Shown: positions 51,395-59,877 of the stretch, one piece after another
Numbering within the stretch: position 1 is the first letter of the stretch
How the letters are laid out: the number at the start of each line of letters is the position of its first letter
Assembly (NCBI RefSeq): GCF_000196455.1
Contig: NC_014614.1
Location: forward strand, 79,501-143,500
Reading direction: 5' to 3'
Length of the DNA stretch: 64,000 nucleotides
Source of the DNA: Acetoanaerobium sticklandii
GTDB taxonomy: Bacteria; Bacillota; Clostridia; Peptostreptococcales; Filifactoraceae
Position numbers and translations under genes: made by a program
The notes under the pieces: generated by a model
Databases searched by the model: none
Told to the model about the DNA's origin: nothing
Seen by the model: the letters and a program-made list of their open reading frames with translations, nothing else

Positions 51395-53053
51395 ATGGAA
51401 AAAAACATGCATAAAGCTTTATATAGAATATATAGACCTACTAGCTTTATAGATATAGTAGGACAGGAACAAATAATCAGCATCCTCAAAAATCAAATAA
51501 GTGAAGGCTCTGTTTCTCATGCTTATTTATTTAGTGGAGGAAGAGGAACTGGAAAAACCTCTACAGCAAAAGTATTTGCAAAAGCAGTAAATTGCATAGA
51601 CCCAGTAAATCAGGAGCCTTGCCACAAATGTAGCGTCTGCGTGCAAGGTGATATGGACATAATCGAAATAGATGCAGCCTCAAACAACAGCGTAGACAAC
51701 ATAAGAGAGCTAAGAGAAAATGTAGTTTACACTCCTTCATATGGAAAATACAAGGTCTACATAATAGATGAGGTGCATATGCTCTCTCAAGGGGCATTTA
51801 ATGCTCTACTCAAAACTCTAGAAGAGCCTCCTTCTCACGTAATATTCATACTTGCAACCACAGAGCCTCAAAAAATTCCAGCAACTGTACTTTCAAGATG
51901 CCAGAGATTTGACTTCAAAAAAATAGACAAAAATCAAATAATAGCAAGAATGATAAAAATCCTAGATGAACTAGGTCTGACCTACGAAGAAGAAGCTATA
52001 GAGCTCATAGCCCAAAAAAGCGATGGCGGAATGAGAGATGCTCTTAGCCTTTTAGACCAAGCTATTGCATACAAAGAGCTGACATATCAAAATGTAGTTC
52101 ATGTAATAGGAGAGCTAGATTACAGAGAGTTTCATGGATTTGTAAAAGGCATAAAAGAAAAAACTACAGTAACCTTACTTGAAAACCTTCAAAAAATAGA
52201 AGCTCAAGGTAAAGACCTAAAAGTATTTACAAGAGACTTCATATCATATACTAGAGATATGATGGTATGTAAATCAGGAGCTAGTCAGCTTCTTAGCCAC
52301 TCAGGCGACGAAATTGAAGCTTTGGAAGAAAGTGCAGCTCTAGTAGATATGGATTTTATAATAAATCTAATAGAAACCCTGTCTGATTTAGAAGTAAAAA
52401 TAAAGTACGCTACAAAACCTAAAATCCTAATAGAAGCTTGCTTTATAAGGCTTACAAAGCTAACACAGATGATATCAAGTAGCAGTGAAGCGGCAACTCT
52501 TCCCCAGATAGAGGAGCTAAGTAGAAAAATAGATGAGCTTGAGCTTAAAATCAGCAACCTAGAAAAAGGCGTTCAAAAGCCTAAAGAAAAAGTAATCCAG
52601 TATCAGGAAGAAAAAAAAGCCAAGGCGGCTATGCCCTATATTGACGATGTAAGACTACAGGCAAATATAGACGACAGCGAAAAACAAAAGCTCGAGGAAG
52701 TAAAAGCGAGAATGACACAGGTACACGAGGTCTTAAGAAAGCAGAAAAATGTCCACCTAAAGGCACTACTCATGGAGGGAGAACCTGTACGCTACGTAAA
52801 TGACTGCATATACATAGGCTACGACGATAATTTTGCTTTTCATAAACAGACTATCGAAACTCAAATAAATGCTGACCATATATCCCAAGCTCTTACTAAA
52901 GTATTTGATAAGCCTTTAAAAGTAGCATTTATATTCAAAAGAGAAATGGGAAATATAAAAAAAGACGAGATAGATGAAGAAAAAAACATAATAGAGGAAA
53001 TCAAGCAAGCATTTCCAGATGTACCTTTAGAAATACGAGAAAGAGAAGACTAA
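51395..53053 (+). CDS. dnaX: DNA polymerase III subunit gamma/tau
   Basis: A 552-residue clamp-loader AAA+ ATPase. Walker A is SGGRGTGKTSTAK, the zinc Cys cluster is PCHKCSVC, Walker B is YIIDEVHML and the SRC motif is LSRCQRF. Domain III and a divergent tau-like tail follow. Upstream is an extended -10 (TGATATAAT, 51315-51323). Heads the usual dnaX-ybaB-recR cluster next to the SRP RNA. Confidence 0.96.
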   Translation: MEKNMHKALYRIYRPTSFIDIVGQEQIISILKNQISEGSVSHAYLFSGGRGTGKTSTAKVFAKAVNCIDPVNQEPCHKCSVCVQGDMDIIEIDAASNNSVDNIRELRENVVYTPSYGKYKVYIIDEVHMLSQGAFNALLKTLEEPPSHVIFILATTEPQKIPATVLSRCQRFDFKKIDKNQIIARMIKILDELGLTYEEEAIELIAQKSDGGMRDALSLLDQAIAYKELTYQNVVHVIGELDYREFHGFVKGIKEKTTVTLLENLQKIEAQGKDLKVFTRDFISYTRDMMVCKSGASQLLSHSGDEIEALEESAALVDMDFIINLIETLSDLEVKIKYATKPKILIEACFIRLTKLTQMISSSSEAATLPQIEELSRKIDELELKISNLEKGVQKPKEKVIQYQEEKKAKAAMPYIDDVRLQANIDDSEKQKLEEVKARMTQVHEVLRKQKNVHLKALLMEGEPVRYVNDCIYIGYDDNFAFHKQTIETQINADHISQALTKVFDKPLKVAFIFKREMGNIKKDEIDEEKNIIEEIKQAFPDVPLEIRERED

Positions 53054-53098
53054 ATATGATATAATAAATAGAATAAAAAGCTTAAAGGAGGAATTAAT

Positions 53099-53446
53099 TT
53101 GGCTAGAAAAGGCGGATTTCCAGGCGGAGCAATGCCAGGAAATATGAATAATATGATGAAACAAGTACAAAAGATGCAAAAGGACATGGAAAAAATCCAA
53201 GCCGAGCTATCTGAAAAAGAGGTAGAGGCATCTGCTGGTGGCGGAGCTGTAACAGTAAAAGCCAATGGTAAAAAAGAAATTGTATCAATAACAATAAAGC
53301 AAGAGGTAGTTGATCCTGACGATGTAGAAATGCTAGAAGACCTAGTGCTTTCAGCGGTAAACGAAGCTCTTCGCTCAGCAGAAGAAATGATGAGCAGTGG
53401 CATGTCAAAAGTAACATCAGGACTTAATCTGCCTGGCATGTTTTAA
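53099..53446 (+). CDS. YbaB/EbfC nucleoid-associated protein
   Basis: A 115-residue DNA-binding protein: MNNMMKQVQKMQKDMEKIQA forms the N-terminal helix, then the SAGGGAVTVKANGKKEIV sheet. TTG start 7 bases after AAAGGAGG. It may also have its own extended -10 (TGATATAAT, 53057-53065). Between dnaX and recR as in most Firmicutes. Confidence 0.95.
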   Translation: MARKGGFPGGAMPGNMNNMMKQVQKMQKDMEKIQAELSEKEVEASAGGGAVTVKANGKKEIVSITIKQEVVDPDDVEMLEDLVLSAVNEALRSAEEMMSSGMSKVTSGLNLPGMF

Positions 53447-53458
53447 GCAGGTGATATA

Positions 53459-54061
53459 GTGGATTATTACTCAGGACCCATCAGCAGACTGATTGAGGAA
53501 TTTGCAAAGCTGCCTGGGGTAGGTAGAAAAACAGCGCAAAGACTAGCTTTTCACGTTATAAATATGGACAAAGACCAAGTAAAAGCACTGGCTCATGCTA
53601 TAGTAGAAGCAAAAAACAACATAACCTACTGCTCTACCTGCTGTAACATAGCAGACAAAAATCCTTGCAGTATCTGTGATTCTCCTAATCGTACCTCTGA
53701 TATCATTTGTGTGGTTGAAGATCCAAGAGACGTAGCCGCAATGGAGAGAACAAAAGAATTTCATGGAAAATATCACGTGCTTCACGGCACCATATCACCT
53801 ATGGACTCTATTACTCCAGATATGCTAAAAATAAAGGAACTAGTAGGAAGAATGGCAAACCCAGAGCTAAAAGAAGTAATACTAGCAACGAATCCTACCA
53901 TAGAGGGCGAAGCTACAGCTATGTATATAGCTAGACTTATAAAGCCATTTAACATAAAAGTTACTCGTATAGCACATGGACTCCCAGTAGGAGCTGACAT
54001 AGAATACGCAGATGAAGTGACTATAACAAAAGCGTTAGAAGGAAGACGAGAGATTTTTTAA
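53459..54061 (+). CDS. recR: recombination mediator RecR
   Basis: A 200-residue repair protein. Helix-hairpin-helix KLPGVGRKTAQRLAFHV, the zinc finger YCSTC..NPCSIC, a Toprim domain (CVVEDPRDVAAMERT) and the Walker B-like tail are all in place. It acts with RecF/RecO in loading RecA. GTG start. Confidence 0.96.
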   Translation: MDYYSGPISRLIEEFAKLPGVGRKTAQRLAFHVINMDKDQVKALAHAIVEAKNNITYCSTCCNIADKNPCSICDSPNRTSDIICVVEDPRDVAAMERTKEFHGKYHVLHGTISPMDSITPDMLKIKELVGRMANPELKEVILATNPTIEGEATAMYIARLIKPFNIKVTRIAHGLPVGADIEYADEVTITKALEGRREIF

Positions 54062-54094
54062 TCAAAAAATTTTTGTTTAAGCAAAATAAAGTTC

Positions 54095-54146
54095 TTCAAA
54101 AAAGCAGGAGATAAGTTGGAAAAAACCAATAAATCTCCTGCTTTTT
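54095..54146 (+). terminator. terminator of the dnaX-recR operon (repeat copy 1)
   Basis: AAAGCAGGAGAT pairs with ATCTCCTGCTTT and ends in Ts. Bases 54095-54120 (TTCAAAAAAGCAGGAGATAA and following GTTGGA) closely match 56022-56047. Confidence 0.85.
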
Positions 54147-54430
54147 ATTTCAGTTTATCTTATTCATCTTCTAATTCTATTGAAGTTAAGCTATTATTCT
54201 CATTGATTTAATTTTTTAGTATATTTTTTATAATAATTGATAGTTTTAAGTATTTCAAGACAGTGTTATAGATTTTGTAGCTATAAAATAATTATGAAGT
54301 CTTGTAATAAAAAGAGATAAGATTTTGTTGAGGAATACATAATATATATCTATGAAAATTGGTAGTTGATAAGTTTAAACTTAGTACTATGTTATGGTAA
54401 AATAAGTACATTATGGAGGAGGGATTGGTA
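54147..54430. other. AT-rich non-coding leader of the DUF3800 gene
   Basis: No gene or clear RNA seen. It probably contains the promoter; TAAAAT at 54398-54403 is a plausible -10. Confidence 0.35.
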
Positions 54431-55273
54431 TTGGGATGGAGAAATAGACCTACATATATAGAAAAATGGCCGAAACACACTGATGTAATTATGTTTATTG
54501 ATGAAAATGGTGAGTCATCTCTAAAAAATATTCAAAAGAAAATTAAAAAAGGTAGCAAAATTGATATTAATGAAAAGATATTTACTATTACAGGATGCGT
54601 AATAAATAAAAAAAATTTCCTAGAAGTAAGAGAAAATATTATTTCGCTTAAAGATAAATATTGGGATGAGGGCAAGTTTAATTATAATAATATAAAAATT
54701 AAAAGAGTATGTTTTCATTCGAATGAAGTAAGGGGAAGAAAAGGGCCTTTTAGTGATAAAGTAATAGATTATAATAATTTCATATGTGATCTTTCTGGAT
54801 TTATGGAAAATCTACCGGCAACAATATTTTCATCCACAATAGACAAAGAAGAACATTGTAAAAAGTATATAACCCCTTTACATCCATACAATTTATGTTT
54901 AGATTTTGTACTGGAAAGGTTTGTTAAATATTACTTAAAACCTAATGAATATGGGGTTATTGTCTTAGAAGCAAGAGGTGCGGGGGAAGATAGATTTGTA
55001 TTAAATCACATTAAAGAAGTTATTGATAAAGGTACTAGATGTGTAAATGACAGCTACTTTAAGAAGATTAAAGGAGTATATTTTAACCCTAAGTGGTGCA
55101 AAAAACACCAAGAGCAATTATCATACTTTGGATTAGAATGCGCAGACCTTTACTCATACCCTATACATAAACATATAAAATTTAATACTAAGGATAAACC
55201 TTTTGAAATTTTGGAGAAAAAAATATACGGTTATCCTAATTATAGTGGATATGGATTGAAAGTTTTTCCATAA
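54431..55273 (+). CDS. DUF3800-family protein
   Basis: A 280-residue DUF3800 protein. Family marks: an opening acidic strand VIMFIDENGES, a central HSNEVRG, the late acidic loop EARGAGEDRF, and the closing LECADLYSYPIHKHI. The fold is thought to be RNase H-like with acidic metal-binding residues, suggesting nuclease activity. The TTG at 54431 is chosen (GGAGGAGG 7 bases before) rather than ATG 54413, which overlaps that site. DUF3800 genes are often on mobile elements and beside structured RNAs; a multi-hairpin sequence follows its stop codon. Confidence 0.8.
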   Translation: MGWRNRPTYIEKWPKHTDVIMFIDENGESSLKNIQKKIKKGSKIDINEKIFTITGCVINKKNFLEVRENIISLKDKYWDEGKFNYNNIKIKRVCFHSNEVRGRKGPFSDKVIDYNNFICDLSGFMENLPATIFSSTIDKEEHCKKYITPLHPYNLCLDFVLERFVKYYLKPNEYGVIVLEARGAGEDRFVLNHIKEVIDKGTRCVNDSYFKKIKGVYFNPKWCKKHQEQLSYFGLECADLYSYPIHKHIKFNTKDKPFEILEKKIYGYPNYSGYGLKVFP

Positions 55274-55278
55274 AAAAA

Positions 55279-55338
55279 ACCGTCATTAAGACGGTCGCCT
55301 ACGCAATGTAAGCCCCAGAAAGAATCTTTTATTCTTTC
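55279..55338 (+). ncRNA. multi-hairpin RNA candidate after DUF3800 gene
   Basis: Three adjacent hairpins follow the stop codon by a few bases: ACCGTC-ATTAA-GACGGT (55279-55295); GC.TAC-GCAAT-GTA.GC (about 55297-55312); and GAAAGAAT-CTTTT-ATTCTTTC (55318-55338). Between them lies a GC-rich strand CGCCTACGCAATGTAAGCCC that stands out sharply from the AT-rich surroundings, as expected for a folded RNA. A family of RNA motifs linked to DUF3800 genes has been described; whether this is one of them or a new one I cannot say. The first hairpin alone could be a terminator, but lacks a T-run. Confidence 0.5.
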
Positions 55339-56021
55339 AATATGAGTTTATTATATATGATATAAAATGTCAAATAAACATCTCTTAGATTGCAATAATA
55401 AATTTAACTATTACTTCATGATTATAATGATTATTAATAAAACATTAATTTTATAGGAACTTCGTAATATTAATTCGTCCTCATTTAACCCAGTGAATAA
55501 GAATGGCCAAAATATAATTTTACAAAAGAGATGTATATTCACATTGTCAAGATTTGAAAATACTAGCACGTTACCACCAGCAAAGCTTCGGTTTATTTTG
55601 TATGAACCTAAGCTTGAATAAAATCGATGATTATTTCCATACAAAGAGATTATACATATATCATTGAATTCTTTACATATAAACAGTTTTTATTTGTTGC
55701 TATAATTATCCTGTTCTTTTTATAGATGCCTAATTAGACATAGAAAAATATTATGATTGATAACACTACATATTTTAAGCTCATTACACAGAGTATTTAG
55801 AAATTTAATAATCATTGTAGCTATATCTTAAGGTTATTAGCCTAATGAGTTTATAACTTTAACTCTATTTCTTTCAAAATAGGTTATTTTTTATTCTGTA
55901 CGAATATTGATATGTAATTAGAGAATTCTACAGTTTGTAGGTGGTTATTATATTGATAATTAATTATATTCCAGTTTCAAAAAGATATTGGATTTTGTGT
56001 TTGTTCAATTTGAATTTACAA
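55339..56021. other. AT-rich stretch without a recognised gene
   Basis: About 680 bases. A 77-codon opening on the minus strand (55411-55644) has no ribosome site and no family features, though one piece (FAGGNVLVFSNLDNVNIHLF) is gene-like, so a decayed gene is possible. Nothing else supported. Confidence 0.4.
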
Positions 56022-56077
56022 TTCAAAAAAAGCAAGAGATAAATTGGATGTGTTCCAATATACCTTCTGCTTTTTTT
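56022..56077. terminator. terminator-like hairpin (repeat copy 2)
   Basis: AAAAAGCAAGAG..TTGGA pairs with TCCAA..CTTCTGCTTTTT, ending in a T-run. It matches the hairpin at 54095-54146 in sequence, not only in shape (shared TTCAAAAAA, GCA.GAGATAA.TTGGA, CCAATA, CT.CTGCTTTTT). Confidence 0.7.
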
Positions 56078-56147
56078 GTACTTAAAATAAATCATTTTTT
56101 ATACCTCAGATAATTCAATAAGTCGGATTCATGCTAATAAATTAGAT

Positions 56148-56474
56148 TTACTTGTTCATATTTAAAGTTCCCCACTCGCTCATGCCTTTTAGAACAGGAA
56201 GTATTGATTTTCCAAAATCAGTAAGAGAATACTCTACCTTTGGGGGAACCTGAGGGTATTCCTCTCTGTGAATGAACCCATCTGATTCGAGCTCCTTTAA
56301 TTGCTGGCTTAGCATTTTGTGAGTGATGCCTTTTAAGCTTCTTCTTAACTCGCTGTATCTCATGATGCCTTCGCTAGCTAGATGCCATAGGATGACAAGC
56401 TTCCATTTTCCCCCGATTAAGTCCAAAGTATATTGGATGGGGCAGTTATATTTCATATCTGTTTTAGTTTCCAT
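56148..56474 (-). CDS. HxlR-family transcriptional regulator
   Basis: A 108-residue winged-helix regulator: CPIQYTLDLIGGKWKLVILW at the start with the conserved Cys, then MRYSELRRSLKGITHKMLSQ and the wing PPKVEYSLTDFG. Family members sense electrophiles or redox stress, often through that Cys. Divergent from the nitroreductase gene; an imperfect palindrome over that gene's promoter is a likely operator. Confidence 0.9.
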   Translation of the reverse strand: METKTDMKYNCPIQYTLDLIGGKWKLVILWHLASEGIMRYSELRRSLKGITHKMLSQQLKELESDGFIHREEYPQVPPKVEYSLTDFGKSILPVLKGMSEWGTLNMNK

Positions 56475-56517
56475 AATTCCATAACTCTCCTTTTGGGTAG
56501 TACCTTACTAAAAAGTG

Positions 56518-56550
56518 CATACTTACATAAAAGTAAATATGATATATAAT
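56518..56550 (+). promoter_or_regulatory. nitroreductase promoter with HxlR operator candidate
   Basis: CTTACA (56522-56527), 17-base spacer, TATAAT (56545-56550). The palindrome CATACTTAC/GTAAATATG (56518-56541, one mismatch) covers the -35 and spacer, where a bound HxlR protein would block polymerase. Confidence 0.55.
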
Positions 56551-56644
56551 TATAGCATAAGCAACAGGATAAGACAAACGAATACTTTTTAAACGAAATA
56601 ATAATAAGAAAATATAAAATGAAAATTCTAAGGAGGAAATGAAA

Positions 56645-57244
56645 ATGTCAAAAAATTTTTATGAAGCATTAAAAGAAAGAAGATCAATTTACGCTATAAG
56701 TAAAGAATCTGGGGTATCAAATGAAAGAATCCAAGAGGTTATAAATGAGGCAGTACTTCATACACCATCGGCTTTTAACTCTCAAAGTGCTAGAGTCGTA
56801 GTACTATTTGGGGAAAATCACAACAAGCTATGGGATATCACAGAAGCATCACTTAAGAAAATAGTGCCAGAAGAAAATTTTGCACCTACAAAAGAAAAAA
56901 TCGACTCATTTAGAAATGGCTATGCGAGCGTACTTTTCTTTGAAGATCAAAACGTTGTTAAAAATTTACAAGAGCAGTTTTCGCTATATAAAGATAACTT
57001 CCCAGTATGGTCACAGCAATCAAGTGGAATGCTTCAGTATGTAATATGGACAGCTCTTGCAGTAGAAGGCTTAGGAGCGTCACTACAGCACTACAATGAA
57101 CTAATAGAAGAGGATGTAGCAAAAGAGTGGAACATACCTTCAGGCTGGAAGCTAGTAGCTCAGATGCCATTTGGAAAGCCAGTCTCAGGAGCAGGAGAGA
57201 AAGAGTTCATGCCACTAGAAGAGAGAGTAAAAACCTATTTATAA
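56645..57244 (+). CDS. nitroreductase-family flavoprotein
   Basis: A 199-residue FMN reductase of the type related to yeast Frm2/Hbn1: FYEALKERRSIYAISKESGV (FMN phosphate Arg), TPSAFNSQSARVVVLFGE, and late LGASLQHYNELIEEDV. Reduces nitro compounds or quinones with NAD(P)H. Start ATG 56645 (AGGAGG 8 bases before). Divergent from the HxlR regulator, which is the likely controller. Confidence 0.9.
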   Translation: MSKNFYEALKERRSIYAISKESGVSNERIQEVINEAVLHTPSAFNSQSARVVVLFGENHNKLWDITEASLKKIVPEENFAPTKEKIDSFRNGYASVLFFEDQNVVKNLQEQFSLYKDNFPVWSQQSSGMLQYVIWTALAVEGLGASLQHYNELIEEDVAKEWNIPSGWKLVAQMPFGKPVSGAGEKEFMPLEERVKTYL

Positions 57245-57294
57245 TCGGTAGCTTATATATGAAAGTTTCAAATTTTTAGAAAGGGGATATTACC

Positions 57295-57993
57295 ATGCTA
57301 AGGAAAATATATCATAAAAATATGGGCTCTAGTGAGTCGCCTTGGCTCAAAAGCCTTTTTCACTTTTCATTTGCAAACTATCATAATCCAAATAACATAA
57401 ATTTTGGAGTTCTAAGAGTAGTAAATGATGACCTAGTATCTTCAGACACTGGATTTGACATGCACCCTCATAGAGATATGGAGATAATCACCTATGTGCT
57501 AGATGGAGAGCTTACTCACGAAGACAATATGGGGAACAGAAATACTATATCAAGAGGTCATGTTCAGTATATGAGCGCAGGAACAGGAATATATCACAGC
57601 GAACACAATCTAGGAAAAGATGTTCTAAGATTACTTCAGATATGGATATTTCCAGATAAAAAGGACCATAAACCTAACTATGGAGATTTCAAAATAGATG
57701 AGAAGGACAGAAAAAACAAGTGGTTTCACATGGTATCAGCCAAAAACGGGGAAGCCCCTATACAAATAAATCAAGATGCAAACTTTTATGTAATAGAGCT
57801 AGATAAGGACAAGGAAACTGAATTTTTAATGGGCAGCGATAGACAAGCCTATATAGTTCAAATAGAAGGAAGCTCAGAGGTAAATGATATAAATCTAAGC
57901 GAAAGAGATGCAATGGAAGTAGTAGAGGAAAATCTAAAAATAAAAGCTCTGGAAAACATCCATCTGCTAGTAATAGAGATGAAAAAAGCATAA
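57295..57993 (+). CDS. pirin-family bicupin protein
   Basis: A 232-residue pirin (YhhW/YhaK-like). The N-terminal cupin has the metal ligands MHPHRDMEIITYVLDGEL and a later YHSEHN. Some relatives oxidise quercetin; others regulate by protein contact. Two cupin halves are visible, the second degenerate. It is downstream of the nitroreductase by 50 bases and probably shares its stress regulation. Confidence 0.88.
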   Translation: MLRKIYHKNMGSSESPWLKSLFHFSFANYHNPNNINFGVLRVVNDDLVSSDTGFDMHPHRDMEIITYVLDGELTHEDNMGNRNTISRGHVQYMSAGTGIYHSEHNLGKDVLRLLQIWIFPDKKDHKPNYGDFKIDEKDRKNKWFHMVSAKNGEAPIQINQDANFYVIELDKDKETEFLMGSDRQAYIVQIEGSSEVNDINLSERDAMEVVEENLKIKALENIHLLVIEMKKA

Positions 57994-58017
57994 AAAATTT
58001 AATAAATGAAGTTTATA

Positions 58018-58062
58018 ATACCCTGGAGGATAGAGTAAGAATTCTATTTTCTGGGGTATTTT
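58018..58062 (+). terminator. terminator after pirin gene
   Basis: ATACCC..GA pairs with TC..GGGTAT with an inner ATAGA/TCTAT stem; short T-run. Confidence 0.65.
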
Positions 58063-58116
58063 GATTATTATAAATAATGGTGTAAGATATATATAAATCC
58101 AATTAGGAGGTATCTC

Positions 58117-58680
58117 ATGCGAAGAAAAGATAGAGAAATGAGTGAAGAATTTGCACTGGGAATAATAGATAAATCTAGATATGGCATAGTATCTATGATA
58201 GATGGTGACAATATGCCTTATGGTCTTCCTCTATCGATAGTAAGAGACGATAAAAATTTATACTTTCATTCAGCTATGGATGGTAGAAAAGTTCATGCCC
58301 TAGTCCATAATCAAAAAGTCAGTATAGCCTTTGTAGGTGAAGTAAATGTACCAGATAACTATACTAAAGCTCAACTAGATGAGCTGGCAATAGATGAATC
58401 AAAAGCCGTAACTTTTATAAGTAGCGTATTTACTACAGAATTTGAATCAGCTATAGCTTCAGGGACAGTAGAAAAATTAGAAAATGAGGCTGAAAAAATT
58501 CATGCAATGAAGCTCATATGTCAAAAATATACCCCAGATAAAATGGCATATTTTGATATTGCAATAAAAGTAGGATTAGGAAGAACAAACGTCTACAAAA
58601 TAACAATAGAAAGCATTACAGGCAAGAGAAAAAAGTATGATTCCAAAGGGATAGAAATGAAATTTGGAAGAATGGAATAA
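58117..58680 (+). CDS. pyridoxamine 5'-phosphate oxidase-like flavoprotein (NimA-like)
   Basis: A 187-residue split-barrel protein. MRRKDREMSEEFALGIIDKS and YGIVSMIDGDNMPYGLPLS, then KNLYFHSAMDGRKVHAL, are the flavin-binding stretches of the group that includes Nim proteins (linked to nitroimidazole resistance in some bacteria). The actual substrate is unknown; most such proteins are simply uncharacterised FMN or heme binders. AGGAGG precedes the ATG. Confidence 0.85.
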   Translation: MRRKDREMSEEFALGIIDKSRYGIVSMIDGDNMPYGLPLSIVRDDKNLYFHSAMDGRKVHALVHNQKVSIAFVGEVNVPDNYTKAQLDELAIDESKAVTFISSVFTTEFESAIASGTVEKLENEAEKIHAMKLICQKYTPDKMAYFDIAIKVGLGRTNVYKITIESITGKRKKYDSKGIEMKFGRME

Positions 58681-58737
58681 ATATAAAATTTGGTATATAT
58701 TAGTATAGCGTGAATAACCATTAAAGGAGTGGAATAT

Positions 58738-58950
58738 TTGAGGACACTAAAGATTGGCAAGAAATACAGACATTTTAAGGGCAAAGAATATCTAGTAATG
58801 CATATAGCAAAGCATTCAGAAACCTTAGAAGAGCTAGTAATTTATCAGGCTCTTTATGGCGAAATGGGAGTATGGGTTAGACCGCTTGATATGTTTCTAG
58901 AGCAGGTGGAAGTAAATGGGCAGATGGTGAATAGATTTGAAGAGATATAA
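58738..58950 (+). CDS. DUF1653-family protein
   Basis: A 70-residue DUF1653 protein: KIGKKYRHFKGKEYLVMHIA, then ELVIYQALYGEMGVWVRPLDMFLE. Function unknown. TTG start 8 bases after AAAGGAG; a GTG at 58729 would overlap that site. Confidence 0.85.
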   Translation: MRTLKIGKKYRHFKGKEYLVMHIAKHSETLEELVIYQALYGEMGVWVRPLDMFLEQVEVNGQMVNRFEEI

Positions 58951-59061
58951 ACATAGAAAATGTTAGTTAATGTTAGCAACTCATAGTTGTGGGAACTTTA
59001 GATGGCAAATCTATGAATATAGGAATAAATAATTTTATAATAAAATAATGGTAAATATCTA

Positions 59062-59089
59062 AAATAGCCCAAGTTTGGGTTATTTTTTT
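59062..59089 (+). terminator. terminator after DUF1653 gene
   Basis: AATAGCCC pairs with GGGTTATT across AAGTTT, followed by T-run. Confidence 0.75.
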
Positions 59090-59186
59090 GCAAAAAATAA
59101 TTTTATATATATAAAATGTAGTCTATTTTACAGAAAATTTTATATATTGAATCTATAATTATTAAAAAATGATAGGAGGGATATAG

Positions 59187-59875
59187 GTGATTAAACTTAT
59201 AGGTGTTTTAATTATTGTTATTGGTTTTGCACTGAAGCTAGACACGATAGCTGTAGTGCTTATTGCTGGAATAGCTACGGGATTAGTTGGAGGGTTATCA
59301 TTTCCAGAAATCCTTTCAGTTCTAGGAGAAGCTTTTATTACAAACCGTTATATGTCATTATTTTTAATTACACTTCCAGTTATAGGAATACTAGAACGAT
59401 ATGGGCTTAGAGAAAGAGCGTCGGATTTGATAAAAAGTATGAAGACTGTATCAGCCGGCAAGGTTATCACTACTTATACATTTATTAGAGAAATAGCAGC
59501 TGCCTTATCGTTAAGATTAGGAGGACATGTGCAGTTTATCAGACCTTTAGTGCTTCCTATGGCGCAAGGAGCAGCAGAGTCTAATCATGGAGAAATTAGC
59601 GAAGAAGATTTAGAAGAAATCAAAGGTTATTCTGCTGCGGCAGAAAATATAGGGAACTTTTTTGGAAAAATGTATTTATTGCTAGTGGTGGAGTCCTGCT
59701 TATCGTAGGTACTTTAAAAGAACTAGGTGTGGAGGTAGAGCCACTGGGTGTAGCCAAGGCATCAATACCTATAGCTATAATAGCATTTGTATATTCAGTA
59801 GTTCAAAATCATATGCTTGATAAAAGAATTCAAAAAAGAGCTTTAACAAATAAGAAAGTGGACAAGGGGGCGTAG
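59187..59875 (+). pseudogene. DUF969 membrane protein, frameshifted
   Basis: DUF969 protein of about 229 residues, several membrane helices (LIGVLIIVIGFALKLDTIAV, then LFLITLPVIGILERYG). The frame ends early at 59708. Adding one A in the five-A run at 59666-59670 restores FFGKNVFIASGGVLLIVGTL and continues to a TAG at 59873-59875, 2 bases before the DUF979 gene. DUF969-DUF979 pairs next to pyroglutamyl peptidase are thought to be a two-part permease, perhaps for pyroglutamyl or peptide products. The break may be a sequence error. Confidence 0.85.
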
Positions 59876-59877
59876 AA

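Noticed and set aside
55411..55644. 77-codon opening on the minus strand downstream of DUF3800
   Set aside because: No ribosome site and no recognisable domain; at most a decayed gene, so not listed as a CDS.
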